A stretch of 53,414 bases of DNA, taken from NCBI GenBank assembly GCA_017303995.1, contig JAFLBE010000029.1:1-53414 (forward strand), read 5' to 3'. The notes beneath the pieces are model-generated. The model saw nothing but the letters and a program-made list of their open reading frames with translations, was not told the origin of the DNA and made no database searches. Made by a program: the position numbers and the translations under genes. Source of the stretch: Bacteroidota bacterium. Its GTDB lineage: Bacteria; Bacteroidota; JABWAT01. This document shows positions 17,401 through 24,602 of the stretch, piece by piece. The first letter of the stretch is position 1. Each line of letters opens with the position of its first letter.

Positions 17401-17957
17401 TTAAAATCAGTTTTGGCGTAGCCCAGATTGGTTAGTTTGAGATCAGAAATCAGGAGATCACCTTTCCCGCCTTCAAGACTTGTCATCACAATTTCTATCC
17501 GGCTCAACCGTTTTAATTCGGCAACAGCTTTGGGTCCCCAGGCGTATGAAACATCTTTTGATTTGACGGAAAGGGTTTTAGGTTCTGAGGAAACTTTGAA
17601 TCCGGTAAACGGCCGCCACCAGGTGTTACCAAATTCATCAATCAGTTTAAACTCGATGGTGTTGGTAACCGGCGTTCCGGAAAGAGAAAATGTCAGTTCA
17701 TAATCGGATGGAAGTTCAAGATCGAAAGGCTTTGAAGTGAAGGCGTAACCTTTGGCTTTTGATAAATCGTAGGATAAAACCAGTGATTGACTTCCCCGTG
17801 AAAGGGAAGCTGTGACGCCATCAGATTGACCTGAAACCCATCCCGAAATTTCGGAAAAATCATCCAGAATACGGGTCTCACCGAAGCCTGGAGGTTGGGT
17901 TTGTGCATGCAAAAATAAAGGAAGAAAAAGGAAGGATAGTTTTAAGTAGGATTTCAT
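14487..17957 (-). CDS. Large secreted glycoside-hydrolase-like enzyme with discoidin-type modules
   Basis: An 1156-residue exported protein with a signal peptide (cleaved near FLHAQ-T). The first third is beta-rich, with a CBM-like jelly roll (DDFSEISGWVSG) and F5/8-type modules (SLATGWLITESGKKSVSLKF). From about residue 700 there is an (alpha/alpha)6-barrel catalytic region: SYLRSWIRDGSMTSAGLL, DSNGELLYAFAHYF, DMPHTWIGSDYLHAF, typical of amylo-glucosidase and GH15/GH63-like enzymes. A beta-sandwich with LVKSPL and VNGKPW ends the protein. No CAZy family assigned with confidence. The ribosome binding site is weak. It lies 180 bases downstream of the sugar permease, so it may belong to the same regulon. 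Confidence 0.72.
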   Translation of the reverse strand: MKSYLKLSFLFLPLFLHAQTQPPGFGETRILDDFSEISGWVSGQSDGVTASLSRGSQSLVLSYDLSKAKGYAFTSKPFDLELPSDYELTFSLSGTPVTNTIEFKLIDEFGNTWWRPFTGFKVSSEPKTLSVKSKDVSYAWGPKAVAELKRLSRIEIVMTSLEGGKGDLLISDLKLTNLGYAKTDFKSVVSGKELDSETGKSLTDGSLATGWLITESGKKSVSLKFLQIQKVAGLEIRQSGSPLKKVKVYLLNGKKEKLVFSDETGVWDGRIIRWNPVSADGLKLEAEFEKGTELKEVIPVGDEDVFLVDGSSSSKISDGQIKTGNSLSSGQILLTFKRPTSVGALQLFWGKKFPADYSVELADDRIHFSQVFTRTRGNGGKDEVIFQDARPSVIRIKWNSPKMVDLNEILVSDSEAAGDANKQFTALAKDSKRGEYPRFFTGEMSYWTVSGVDGDQREALFNEDGAFEVGMENLSLEPFLRLGKERITWADVKPVQSLEQGYFPIPSVTWTGKPVELQTELLSVGTAGNTGQLVRYRMVNTSKKIQNGELVVAFRPFQVNPPWQNVNRLVEGGLARIHSGKWENSKWILNDSVSILPVSKPAQTGITRFRDADIAGMVQSGNFPSEKEMKDPEGLLSGGMNYPFSLKPGDSTEVIVSVPWSAEKEKEFREGAANPSEFYSKQKSKLVSSWSEKLNRTTFLVPPAGEKMLNTFRSYLAYIFINRDGPRIQPGSRSYLRSWIRDGSMTSAGLLQTGNPKEVKAFLDWFTPNVFPSGRVPCVVDQRGADAVPENDSNGELLYAFAHYFQYTGDTAFVKKHWPTLVRAADFIITMRNGRKTPAYKGTRYFGLVPESISHEGYSAKAVHSHWDNFFSLKGLKDASFLADVLGDKTLAEKYKTESVDYRKDILASIAKTQSEMGIAYIPGCAELGDFDATSTSIALYPGDEKDELKSSGLQATFDRYSEFVDSRLLPISTWNDYTPYEIRNTHSFILLGQKDRAFKTFDFLFKDQRPQAWNQWAEIVWRNEREGRWIGDMPHTWIGSDYLHAFRSMFVFENESKKELVLAAGIPDDWLNSPFPIGIENAFSLFGNVSWEAEKVSNGIEIRVDGNLKPGTRLIVKSPLSKDLKAVLVNGKPWEDWTEREVRLPAGTWRILLKY

Positions 17958-18010
17958 ATCATATTAAGGGTTAAGTGGTTAGGAATAATGCATAAATATG
18001 CAGAGGAAGT

Positions 18011-18140
18011 TATAAGTTACAAGTTATATGAGTTATAAGTTATAAGTGGAAAGTGATTATGAAAATCCTAGGTCACTGAGTCCCGAGAATCGGGACCCGT
18101 TGTTCATCTTGTCACTTATAACTTATAACTCTTGTAACTA
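18011..18140. repeat. Inverted heptamer arrays flanking a central palindrome
   Basis: A left array (18011-18054: TATAAGT, TACAAGT, a 9-mer, TATAAGT, TATAAGT, GGAAAGT) and a right array in opposite orientation (18113-18140). A 19-base arm at 18030-18048 pairs perfectly with 18113-18131. The spacer holds GTCCCGA-GAA-TCGGGAC. The right array includes the TAG stop of the permease gene (18138). It could form a long cruciform or serve as a terminator-like structure. Confidence 0.85.
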
Positions 18141-18947
18141 TTCCTTCACGCCGCCCATCATGATGCCCTGGATGTAATATTTCTGAAGGACGATGAAGAG
18201 AATAATAATCGGCAGAACGGTCATGACCGAACCAGCCATCATGAGTTCGGTGTCCTGCACATGTTCGCCCATCAGGTTCGCAAGAGCAATGGGCAGGGTG
18301 TACATTTCCTGATCATTCAAAACAATTAACGGCCAAAGGAAATCATTCCAGGTTCCCATAAAAGTGAAAATGGCGAGTGTAATCAGAATCGGTTTACATA
18401 GAGGAAGAATCACTTTCCAGTAAACCTGAAAGTCGGTGGCGCCATCCATTCTGGCGGCTTCGATCAAACTGTCGGGAATGGACAGTGCGTATTGGCGGAT
18501 CAGGAAAATGCCAAAAATAGAAGCCATTCCCGGTATCAGAATCGCCCAGTAAGTATTGATGAGTCCCATTTCCTTCAGCATCAGAAAAACTGGAAGCATC
18601 GTCACCTGACCGGGAATTACAAGAGCCGCCATCAGAACTTTGAAAAGTCCTTCTTTTCCTCTGAACTTCAATTTGGCAAAAGCATAGCCGGCCATGGAAT
18701 TCACCAAAAGCGAAATCAGAGTTGCAGCACCTGAAATCAAAACCGAATTCAGAAAATACCGGGCAAGATTCAAACGGTCGAATAACGTGCGGTAATGTTC
18801 AATGGTAAAGTGTTCAGGCCAGAATCTTGGCGGAAATTGTCCGGTTTCACCTGCCGTCATGAAAGAGGCAGACAACATCCAGAGAAACGGAATCAGACAA
18901 ATCATGGCTACAATTGAAAGACCGATATGATGGAGAGTTTTTTTCAT
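18138..18947 (-). CDS. Sugar ABC transporter permease, MalG type
   Basis: A 269-residue inner-membrane permease of the CUT1 family. The ATG at 18947 is chosen: GGGAG lies upstream, it starts one base after the stop of the MalF-type gene, and it gives the usual MalG length. Six membrane helices are visible, and the EAA loop (DSLIEAARMDGATDFQVYWKVILPL) contacts the ATPase. It pairs with the next upstream permease and binding protein. No ATPase gene follows; an unlinked MsmK/UgpC-like ATPase is presumably shared. Its stop codon is embedded in a heptamer repeat. Confidence 0.93.
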   Translation of the reverse strand: MKKTLHHIGLSIVAMICLIPFLWMLSASFMTAGETGQFPPRFWPEHFTIEHYRTLFDRLNLARYFLNSVLISGAATLISLLVNSMAGYAFAKLKFRGKEGLFKVLMAALVIPGQVTMLPVFLMLKEMGLINTYWAILIPGMASIFGIFLIRQYALSIPDSLIEAARMDGATDFQVYWKVILPLCKPILITLAIFTFMGTWNDFLWPLIVLNDQEMYTLPIALANLMGEHVQDTELMMAGSVMTVLPIIILFIVLQKYYIQGIMMGGVKE

Positions 18948-18948
18948 T

Positions 18949-19842
18949 TCAGTGACTCCCCTCTTTTTGCAACCGAAGTTGAATTGCGGTGGCGATAAAA
19001 ATGATGATGAAAAGAACGAAGGCGATGGCCGCCGAAAATCCCATATTCCACCAGCGGAAACCTTCCTGATACATATAAAGCACAATACTCAGGGTTTCGT
19101 TGAGCGGACCACCCTGCGTCATAACATAAGGTTCTGCGAAAAACTGGAAATAACCGATAATCGTCATCAGGGTGATAAAAACGGTGGTCGGCGCCAGCAT
19201 CGGCAAGGTGATGTACCTGAACTGCTGCCACGGATTGGCGCCTTCAAGCATGGCAGATTCGTACAAATCTTTCGGGATGTTTTGAAGTCCGGCAATGAAA
19301 ATGATCATGTTGTAACCGAAATTTTTCCAGACTGCCATGATAATCAGGGATGGCATTGCCCAGAACGGATCACCAAGCCAATCTACCGGACTGATATCGA
19401 GGAAACTGAGTCCGTAATTGAGCAAACCGAACTTGGGATGGTAAATGTACCGCCAGATCACAGCCACTGCCACAAGGGTCGTTACGACCGGCAGGAAGTA
19501 CACGACCCGGAACATGCTTCTGAGTTTGGTGAGCGGACTGTTGAGCATCATAGCCGCCATCAGGGAAACTGCAATCGACAGCGGCCCCCCAACCAACACA
19601 AAATAAAATGTATTTTTCAGTGCCTGCCAGAACACAGGATTTTCCATCAGTTTCTGATAATTTGCGAATCCTACAAATCTGGCAAAATCCCAGTTTCCGA
19701 GGGAATAAATATCAAAATCGGTGAAACTCATAAAAAAGGCTGCAATCACCGGAATGAAAAAGAAAACCCCGATTGCTCCGAGAGCAGGACCAAGAAAGAG
19801 AAAAACCGAACCCCAGTGAGTTGAACTCCGTATGGCACTCAT
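18949..19842 (-). CDS. Sugar ABC transporter permease, MalF type
   Basis: A 297-residue CUT1-family permease with six membrane helices and the EAA motif ESAMLEGANPWQQFRYITLPML. Its ATG overlaps the TGA of the binding-protein gene (ATGA at 19839-19842), so the two are translationally coupled. It forms the transmembrane channel with the MalG-type partner. The C-terminal region (MTQGGPLNETLSIVLYMYQEGF) is typical of the family. Confidence 0.93.
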   Translation of the reverse strand: MSAIRSSTHWGSVFLFLGPALGAIGVFFFIPVIAAFFMSFTDFDIYSLGNWDFARFVGFANYQKLMENPVFWQALKNTFYFVLVGGPLSIAVSLMAAMMLNSPLTKLRSMFRVVYFLPVVTTLVAVAVIWRYIYHPKFGLLNYGLSFLDISPVDWLGDPFWAMPSLIIMAVWKNFGYNMIIFIAGLQNIPKDLYESAMLEGANPWQQFRYITLPMLAPTTVFITLMTIIGYFQFFAEPYVMTQGGPLNETLSIVLYMYQEGFRWWNMGFSAAIAFVLFIIIFIATAIQLRLQKEGSH

Positions 19843-21119
19843 GGTTTTACCTTTCCGATTTTTTCGAGATACCAGCGACGTTTTTCAAGGATAATGTTCA
19901 CCGATTCATCAAGCTGCTTCAGCGTTTGGTCAATCGTGAGTTTACGGGCTGTGGCAAGTTCAGCAAAAGTCTGAATCCGGGAAAAGGCAATTTGCTCCCA
20001 TTCGGGGATTTTAGGCGTAGACTTCACATGATCAAGTTGCTGTCTGAAAGCGGCGAGGTACGGATCCGCCAGAAAAACAGAATCCTGCCAGGCTTCTTTA
20101 ACAGCTGGCAAATCACCTGAAACATTGAAAAACTTAAGTTGAGTAGACTTCCGGGAAAGAAATTCAACAAACTTCCAGGTGAGCTCCGGATTTTTGGAAT
20201 TTCTGAACATGACCAGCGATGATCCGCCTGCCAGAGAATAACCCGGGTATTGGTTATCAGGACCAGGTAAAGGTGCCGTCATCCATTCGGACTGAAGATG
20301 GGCGGGCAGTCGTTTTTTAAATTCGGGAATATTCCAGGGACCTGACATGTAGATCGAGAAAAAGCCCTGTTCGATGGCCTGATAGACGTTTGTGACTTCG
20401 GTAAACCGTGGCGGAGCAAGGGAATCGTAAAGAAAACTCATCAAATAGGTAAACGACCGGCGGAATTCAGGATCGGAGAACGCCCCACGGGTATCAGAAT
20501 CTTTCAGAATTGGTGAACCGGCTTGCAGTCCGAAAGTAACAAAGTGCGACCATTCGTTTGCGGGCAGATAAATGGCATAATTTTTCGAGTTGCCGGGAAG
20601 TTTTTTGATTTTTTCACAAAGGTCACGAAGTTCATCCCAGGTTTTTGGCGGATGATCGTAACCTGCTTTTCTGAAAACATCTTTTCGGTAAAACATCACC
20701 CGGGTATCAACATACCAGGGAATTCCGTACAGGTTTTTATCAAGGACGTTGGTTTCCCATACCCCTTCAAAAAACTTCGATTGAGTTGCACTTTCAGATT
20801 GATTCGCAAGGGAATCCAGATTTTTCAAAGCACCCAAAGCAACAAATTCGGGAATCCAGGTATTGCCAAGCTGGGTGAGATCGGGTTCAGTTCCCGAAGC
20901 CACAGCCGTAACCAGTTTTTCATGAGCTGCCGTCCAGGGAATCATCTGAACTGAAACGGTTACGCCGGGGTTTTCTTTTTCAAATTCGGGAATAACCAGT
21001 TTGACCTTCTCCCCTTCTGCACCCATCGCCCAAAAGCGGATTTCATTTGGCTGAGATTTTTTCTGACATCCTGAAAATGCCAGAAAGAAAGCGAGTGCAA
21101 AACCGAGAGTTGTTTTCAT
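19839..21119 (-). CDS. Sugar-binding lipoprotein of ABC importer (SBP family 1)
   Basis: A 426-residue lipoprotein with lipobox AFSGC (Cys at 18). It has the family-1 solute-binding pattern: EIRFWAMGAEGEKVKLVIPEFEKENPGV, GIPWYVDTRVMFYRKD, and SLAGGSSLVMF. The start directly abuts the stop of the upstream GH144 gene, and the end overlaps the MalF gene. It should bind an oligosaccharide in the periplasm; the neighbouring enzymes suggest a beta-glucan oligosaccharide. Specificity cannot be read from sequence. Confidence 0.9.
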   Translation of the reverse strand: MKTTLGFALAFFLAFSGCQKKSQPNEIRFWAMGAEGEKVKLVIPEFEKENPGVTVSVQMIPWTAAHEKLVTAVASGTEPDLTQLGNTWIPEFVALGALKNLDSLANQSESATQSKFFEGVWETNVLDKNLYGIPWYVDTRVMFYRKDVFRKAGYDHPPKTWDELRDLCEKIKKLPGNSKNYAIYLPANEWSHFVTFGLQAGSPILKDSDTRGAFSDPEFRRSFTYLMSFLYDSLAPPRFTEVTNVYQAIEQGFFSIYMSGPWNIPEFKKRLPAHLQSEWMTAPLPGPDNQYPGYSLAGGSSLVMFRNSKNPELTWKFVEFLSRKSTQLKFFNVSGDLPAVKEAWQDSVFLADPYLAAFRQQLDHVKSTPKIPEWEQIAFSRIQTFAELATARKLTIDQTLKQLDESVNIILEKRRWYLEKIGKVKP

Positions 21120-22988
21120 TTATTTTTGAAAAATTACTTTTTGGGTTTGAATTCCGGTTCCTGTCTGGAAACGGATAAAATAAATTCCGGATGAAACAGG
21201 TTTTCCTGATTGGTTATTTCCATCCCAATTGACGAGTCCTTCATTTCCTGATTCTGAAACCACACCTAAAGTTCTCACTGTCTGGCCCAGCAGGTTAATG
21301 ATATCAACCTGGACTTTTGAACCGGAGGGTGCATGAAACGGAACAGAAACGGAGCCGTTGAACGGGTTTGGATAAGCAGGATCCATTAAAAAAGTCATTT
21401 CATCACGGTGATCATCCATCACATCTGTCGGCACCATTCCGATTGCAGTCAGCATGGGCTGAATTTCAGGGTTTTTCATGAACAGATTCCAGAGAAGCTG
21501 GGTGCGGTAATTTTCAATCATGACCAGAATCGGACCCTGATCGATTGCCAGATAACTGGTAGCAAACCATTTTTGGGTGGGATTGAACGCATCGTAAAAT
21601 CCGTACTGACCCCAGACTGAATCCTGATAGGTTGAATAAAAGTGTTTGATTGCCTTTATCGATTGGGATGGTGTGTACGGAGTTGATGACAATGCTGCAG
21701 TGGGTGAAATGGTACCATTGTCATTATTGGGTTCATGAACACGGTAACCTGTCGGATCATCGCTGGCAGTCAAACCCCAGCTATTTATTGAATATCCTTT
21801 GAACTTTTTGGGGTTAGCCGCACTGTACAAATTGTGAATCATCGAAACATTACGGTTGTTGGTAAAATAGTTGGTGTATGCATCCTTCCTGTCCCGGGGA
21901 TCAAAACCAAGAAACGAATAATGGGCAAAGAAAAGCGGACCGCCATAATCCCACCCAACATCAATTTTGTAACCATAAAACGTTTTTCCGTTTTTATAAT
22001 AACTGGCTGAAGCCCAGCCTTTTGTGTAGGAATCTGCAGGAATCGGATGAGTAGGTGATGCAATGGCGAGCAAATAAGTGATCATGGTTTCATTCCAGCC
22101 TTTCAACTGAAAGTTCATATCCCAGCCATAATTGGGTGACCAATGCCAGTAAAGCACTTTTCCACCAGCATAACGAAGGTACCAATCCCACTCAACACCC
22201 TTCCATAACACATCAATCAGTGCCCGGCTGAGCACTTCATCAGTGGAGGTTCCGTTGAAATATTGTTTTACAGTAAGCAAACCCTGAATCATGAAAGCCG
22301 TTTCGACCAAATCCCCACCATTATCTTTGGTTCCGAAAGGAATCACTTCACCCGTTGATCCGTTAATCCAGTGTGGCCAGGCACCATGAAATTTATTGGC
22401 ACCGTATAAAAATTGAGCGATCTTTTTTACTCTTGCTGCACCTTCGGCCCGGGTGATCCATCCCCGTTCAACAGCAACCGGGATTGTCATAATGCCAAAG
22501 CCACTGCCGCCAGTTGTTACTGTGTTCCCAGAATTGTACCGTTCTCTTGCCATTCCTGAAGCGGGGTGAGCATAATCCCAAAAATAGCGGAAAGTGGCTT
22601 TCTGAACCATATCCAAATATTCATCGTCAGTCATCACTTTGAAGGACAGCTGCACAGAATCCGACAAAACTGATTCATTTCCACCGCCATCAATACCTTT
22701 GAGTGCATACCAGGCAGTTTCAACACTTTCAGGTGTTTTCCAGTAATGAAGGAAAAGGGATCCATAATTCAGTTTTGTAACTTTTTCCCAGGCGCCTGTT
22801 GATTTTCTGTATAAATTATAACCTGAATAAGTTTGATTCACTGAAATATTAAATTCAAGATGGCGTTCATACCCGTTTGCTTTGATCAGTTTTGGGGGAT
22901 TTACAACAGCGTTAGAATTCGTTGCTCCGGCGGTAATCAGACATACAAGAATTCCGGATAGAAAGGTATATTTTTTAATGAGGTTCAT
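21120..22988 (-). CDS. GH144-type (glucoamylase-fold) glucanase with type IX sorting tail
   Basis: A 622-residue exported enzyme. After a signal peptide and a short Ig-like domain, the glycoamylase fold (PF10091) runs from about residue 115 to 530: DEYLDMVQKATFRYFWDYAHP, FGIMTIPVAVERGW, and the acidic cluster KDNGGDLVETA, followed by WDYGGPLFFAHYSFLGFDPRD. Characterised members (GH144) are endo-beta-1,2-glucanases. The tail has PAYPNPFN, LLGQTVRTLG and KVIFQK, a type IX sorting domain, so it should be surface-attached or secreted. It is paralogous to the next gene and lies 51 bases from it. Substrate is inferred from family. Confidence 0.88.
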   Translation of the reverse strand: MNLIKKYTFLSGILVCLITAGATNSNAVVNPPKLIKANGYERHLEFNISVNQTYSGYNLYRKSTGAWEKVTKLNYGSLFLHYWKTPESVETAWYALKGIDGGGNESVLSDSVQLSFKVMTDDEYLDMVQKATFRYFWDYAHPASGMARERYNSGNTVTTGGSGFGIMTIPVAVERGWITRAEGAARVKKIAQFLYGANKFHGAWPHWINGSTGEVIPFGTKDNGGDLVETAFMIQGLLTVKQYFNGTSTDEVLSRALIDVLWKGVEWDWYLRYAGGKVLYWHWSPNYGWDMNFQLKGWNETMITYLLAIASPTHPIPADSYTKGWASASYYKNGKTFYGYKIDVGWDYGGPLFFAHYSFLGFDPRDRKDAYTNYFTNNRNVSMIHNLYSAANPKKFKGYSINSWGLTASDDPTGYRVHEPNNDNGTISPTAALSSTPYTPSQSIKAIKHFYSTYQDSVWGQYGFYDAFNPTQKWFATSYLAIDQGPILVMIENYRTQLLWNLFMKNPEIQPMLTAIGMVPTDVMDDHRDEMTFLMDPAYPNPFNGSVSVPFHAPSGSKVQVDIINLLGQTVRTLGVVSESGNEGLVNWDGNNQSGKPVSSGIYFIRFQTGTGIQTQKVIFQK

Positions 22989-23039
22989 TTTGATAAATCC
23001 AATTTTGACTGCGAAAAACGAAAAAAAGCGAAGACTGGG

Positions 23040-24602
23040 TTATTCCCTGTCTTCAGTAAACCCGATGGCTTTTAACATCGGTTCGATTTCAGGATTTGCC
23101 ATGAATAATTTCCATGGCAATTGAGTTCTGTAATTTTCAATCATGACAATAATCGGACCTTGATCGATACAAATTACACTTTTTGCAAACCAGTTTTCTG
23201 TCGGATTAAAGGCATCACGAAAACCAAATTCACCAAAAAGAGAATCCCGGTAAGTGTGGTAAAAATATTTCAGGGTTGGTAAAGACAATTCAGGAACATA
23301 AGGCATCGACGATAAAGCTGCGGTTGGTGAAATTGTTCCGTTATCTTCACGGAAGGGTTCCTGAGCCCCGTAACCCCACGGATTATCACTGGCTGTCAAC
23401 CCCCAGCACTCAGCATTATAGCCTTTAAATCCTTTCGGGTTTTCAACTGCATACTTTTGCTGGATCAGTGCCACATTCCGGTTATTCTTGAAATAATTGG
23501 TTAAACCATCCCGTTTGTTTCTGGGATCAAACCCCAGAAAAGAATAGTGGGTAAAGAATAAGGGTCCACCATAGTCCCAACCAACTTCAAGCTTGATGTC
23601 ATAAAAGGATTTTCCGTTCAAATGTTTTCCAGATTGCCACCCTTTAGACCAACAATCAGCAGGAATGCCATGAGTTGGCGATGCAATGGCCAGCAGATAA
23701 GTGATCATGACTTCATTCCAGTTAACCAGCGGGAAATTCATATCCCAGCCATATTCCGGTGACCAATGCCAGTATAAAACTTTACTTTCAGGATAGCGAA
23801 GAAACCAATCCCACTCAACAGATTCCCACAATTCAGTAATCTTGTTTCTAAGATAAATCTCGTCAGGGACATCATTGGTAAAGTATTGTCTGACAGTGAG
23901 TAAACCCTGTATAAGATAAGCCGTTTCAACCAGATCGGCACCGTTATCTTTTTTACTGAATGGGTAGGCTTTCCCCGTTTTTCCGTTCAGCCAGTGGCTC
24001 CAGGCGCCGTGAAATCGTTCTGCCTTTGCGAGAAAGTCTACCATTTTTCTGATATGGTCAATTGCCTGCTGTCGGGTAATCCATCCGCGTTCAACGGCAA
24101 CAGGAAAAGCCAACAAACCCATGCCTGTTCCGCCGGATGATACGATATCAGGAAAATCAACGGGGATCCGTTCAAGAGTAAGGCCCGAAACCGGATGGGA
24201 AGCATCATAAAAAAACCGGAATGCAGCTTCCTGCGTCATATCGAGATAATCATTATCCGTCATGGATCTGAATGCCAACGAAACAGAATCTGACAAGGCA
24301 GATTCAATTCCCTTTTCATTCACTGCTTTAACAGCAAAAAGTCCTGAAGTGTTACTGTTCTTTTCTTTCCAAAACCGGGCTGAACCTGGAGTTTTTGATG
24401 GTTGTCCGGCTTTGATCCAGCCAGTTTCAGTTTTCTGATAAAATTGAAGGGATTCAACAGCCGGATCATCAGATTTCACCCTGACTTCAAGATGTTCTGA
24501 ATAACCTTTAGCAGATAAGACAATGGGTTTGGAGGGAGGCTGAGTTGCACAGGAAAGAAGTGAAATTCCAGCCAAAAGAAAAAGGCAAAATCTGGTTTTC
24601 AT
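23040..24602 (-). CDS. GH144-type (glucoamylase-fold) glucanase lipoprotein
   Basis: A 520-residue paralogue of the preceding enzyme, but with a lipoprotein signal (GISLLSCATQ, Cys at 18) and no sorting tail; it ends shortly after the catalytic domain (MLKAIGFTEDRE). It shares the Ig-like N-domain, DNDYLDMTQEAAFRFFYDASHP, KDNGADLVETA and WDYGGPLFFTHYSFLGFDPRN. It should sit in a membrane facing the periplasm, or on the surface, trimming oligomers released by the other copy. Its ATG overlaps the TGA of the GH2 gene (4 bases). Endo-beta-1,2-glucanase activity is inferred from family. Confidence 0.87.
   Translation of the reverse strand: MKTRFCLFLLAGISLLSCATQPPSKPIVLSAKGYSEHLEVRVKSDDPAVESLQFYQKTETGWIKAGQPSKTPGSARFWKEKNSNTSGLFAVKAVNEKGIESALSDSVSLAFRSMTDNDYLDMTQEAAFRFFYDASHPVSGLTLERIPVDFPDIVSSGGTGMGLLAFPVAVERGWITRQQAIDHIRKMVDFLAKAERFHGAWSHWLNGKTGKAYPFSKKDNGADLVETAYLIQGLLTVRQYFTNDVPDEIYLRNKITELWESVEWDWFLRYPESKVLYWHWSPEYGWDMNFPLVNWNEVMITYLLAIASPTHGIPADCWSKGWQSGKHLNGKSFYDIKLEVGWDYGGPLFFTHYSFLGFDPRNKRDGLTNYFKNNRNVALIQQKYAVENPKGFKGYNAECWGLTASDNPWGYGAQEPFREDNGTISPTAALSSMPYVPELSLPTLKYFYHTYRDSLFGEFGFRDAFNPTENWFAKSVICIDQGPIIVMIENYRTQLPWKLFMANPEIEPMLKAIGFTEDRE

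Noticed and set aside
18952-19824. 290-residue plus-strand ORF opposite the MalF-type gene
   Set aside because: Antisense shadow: low-complexity, charged, His/Lys-rich protein with no family, fully overlapped by a well-supported permease.
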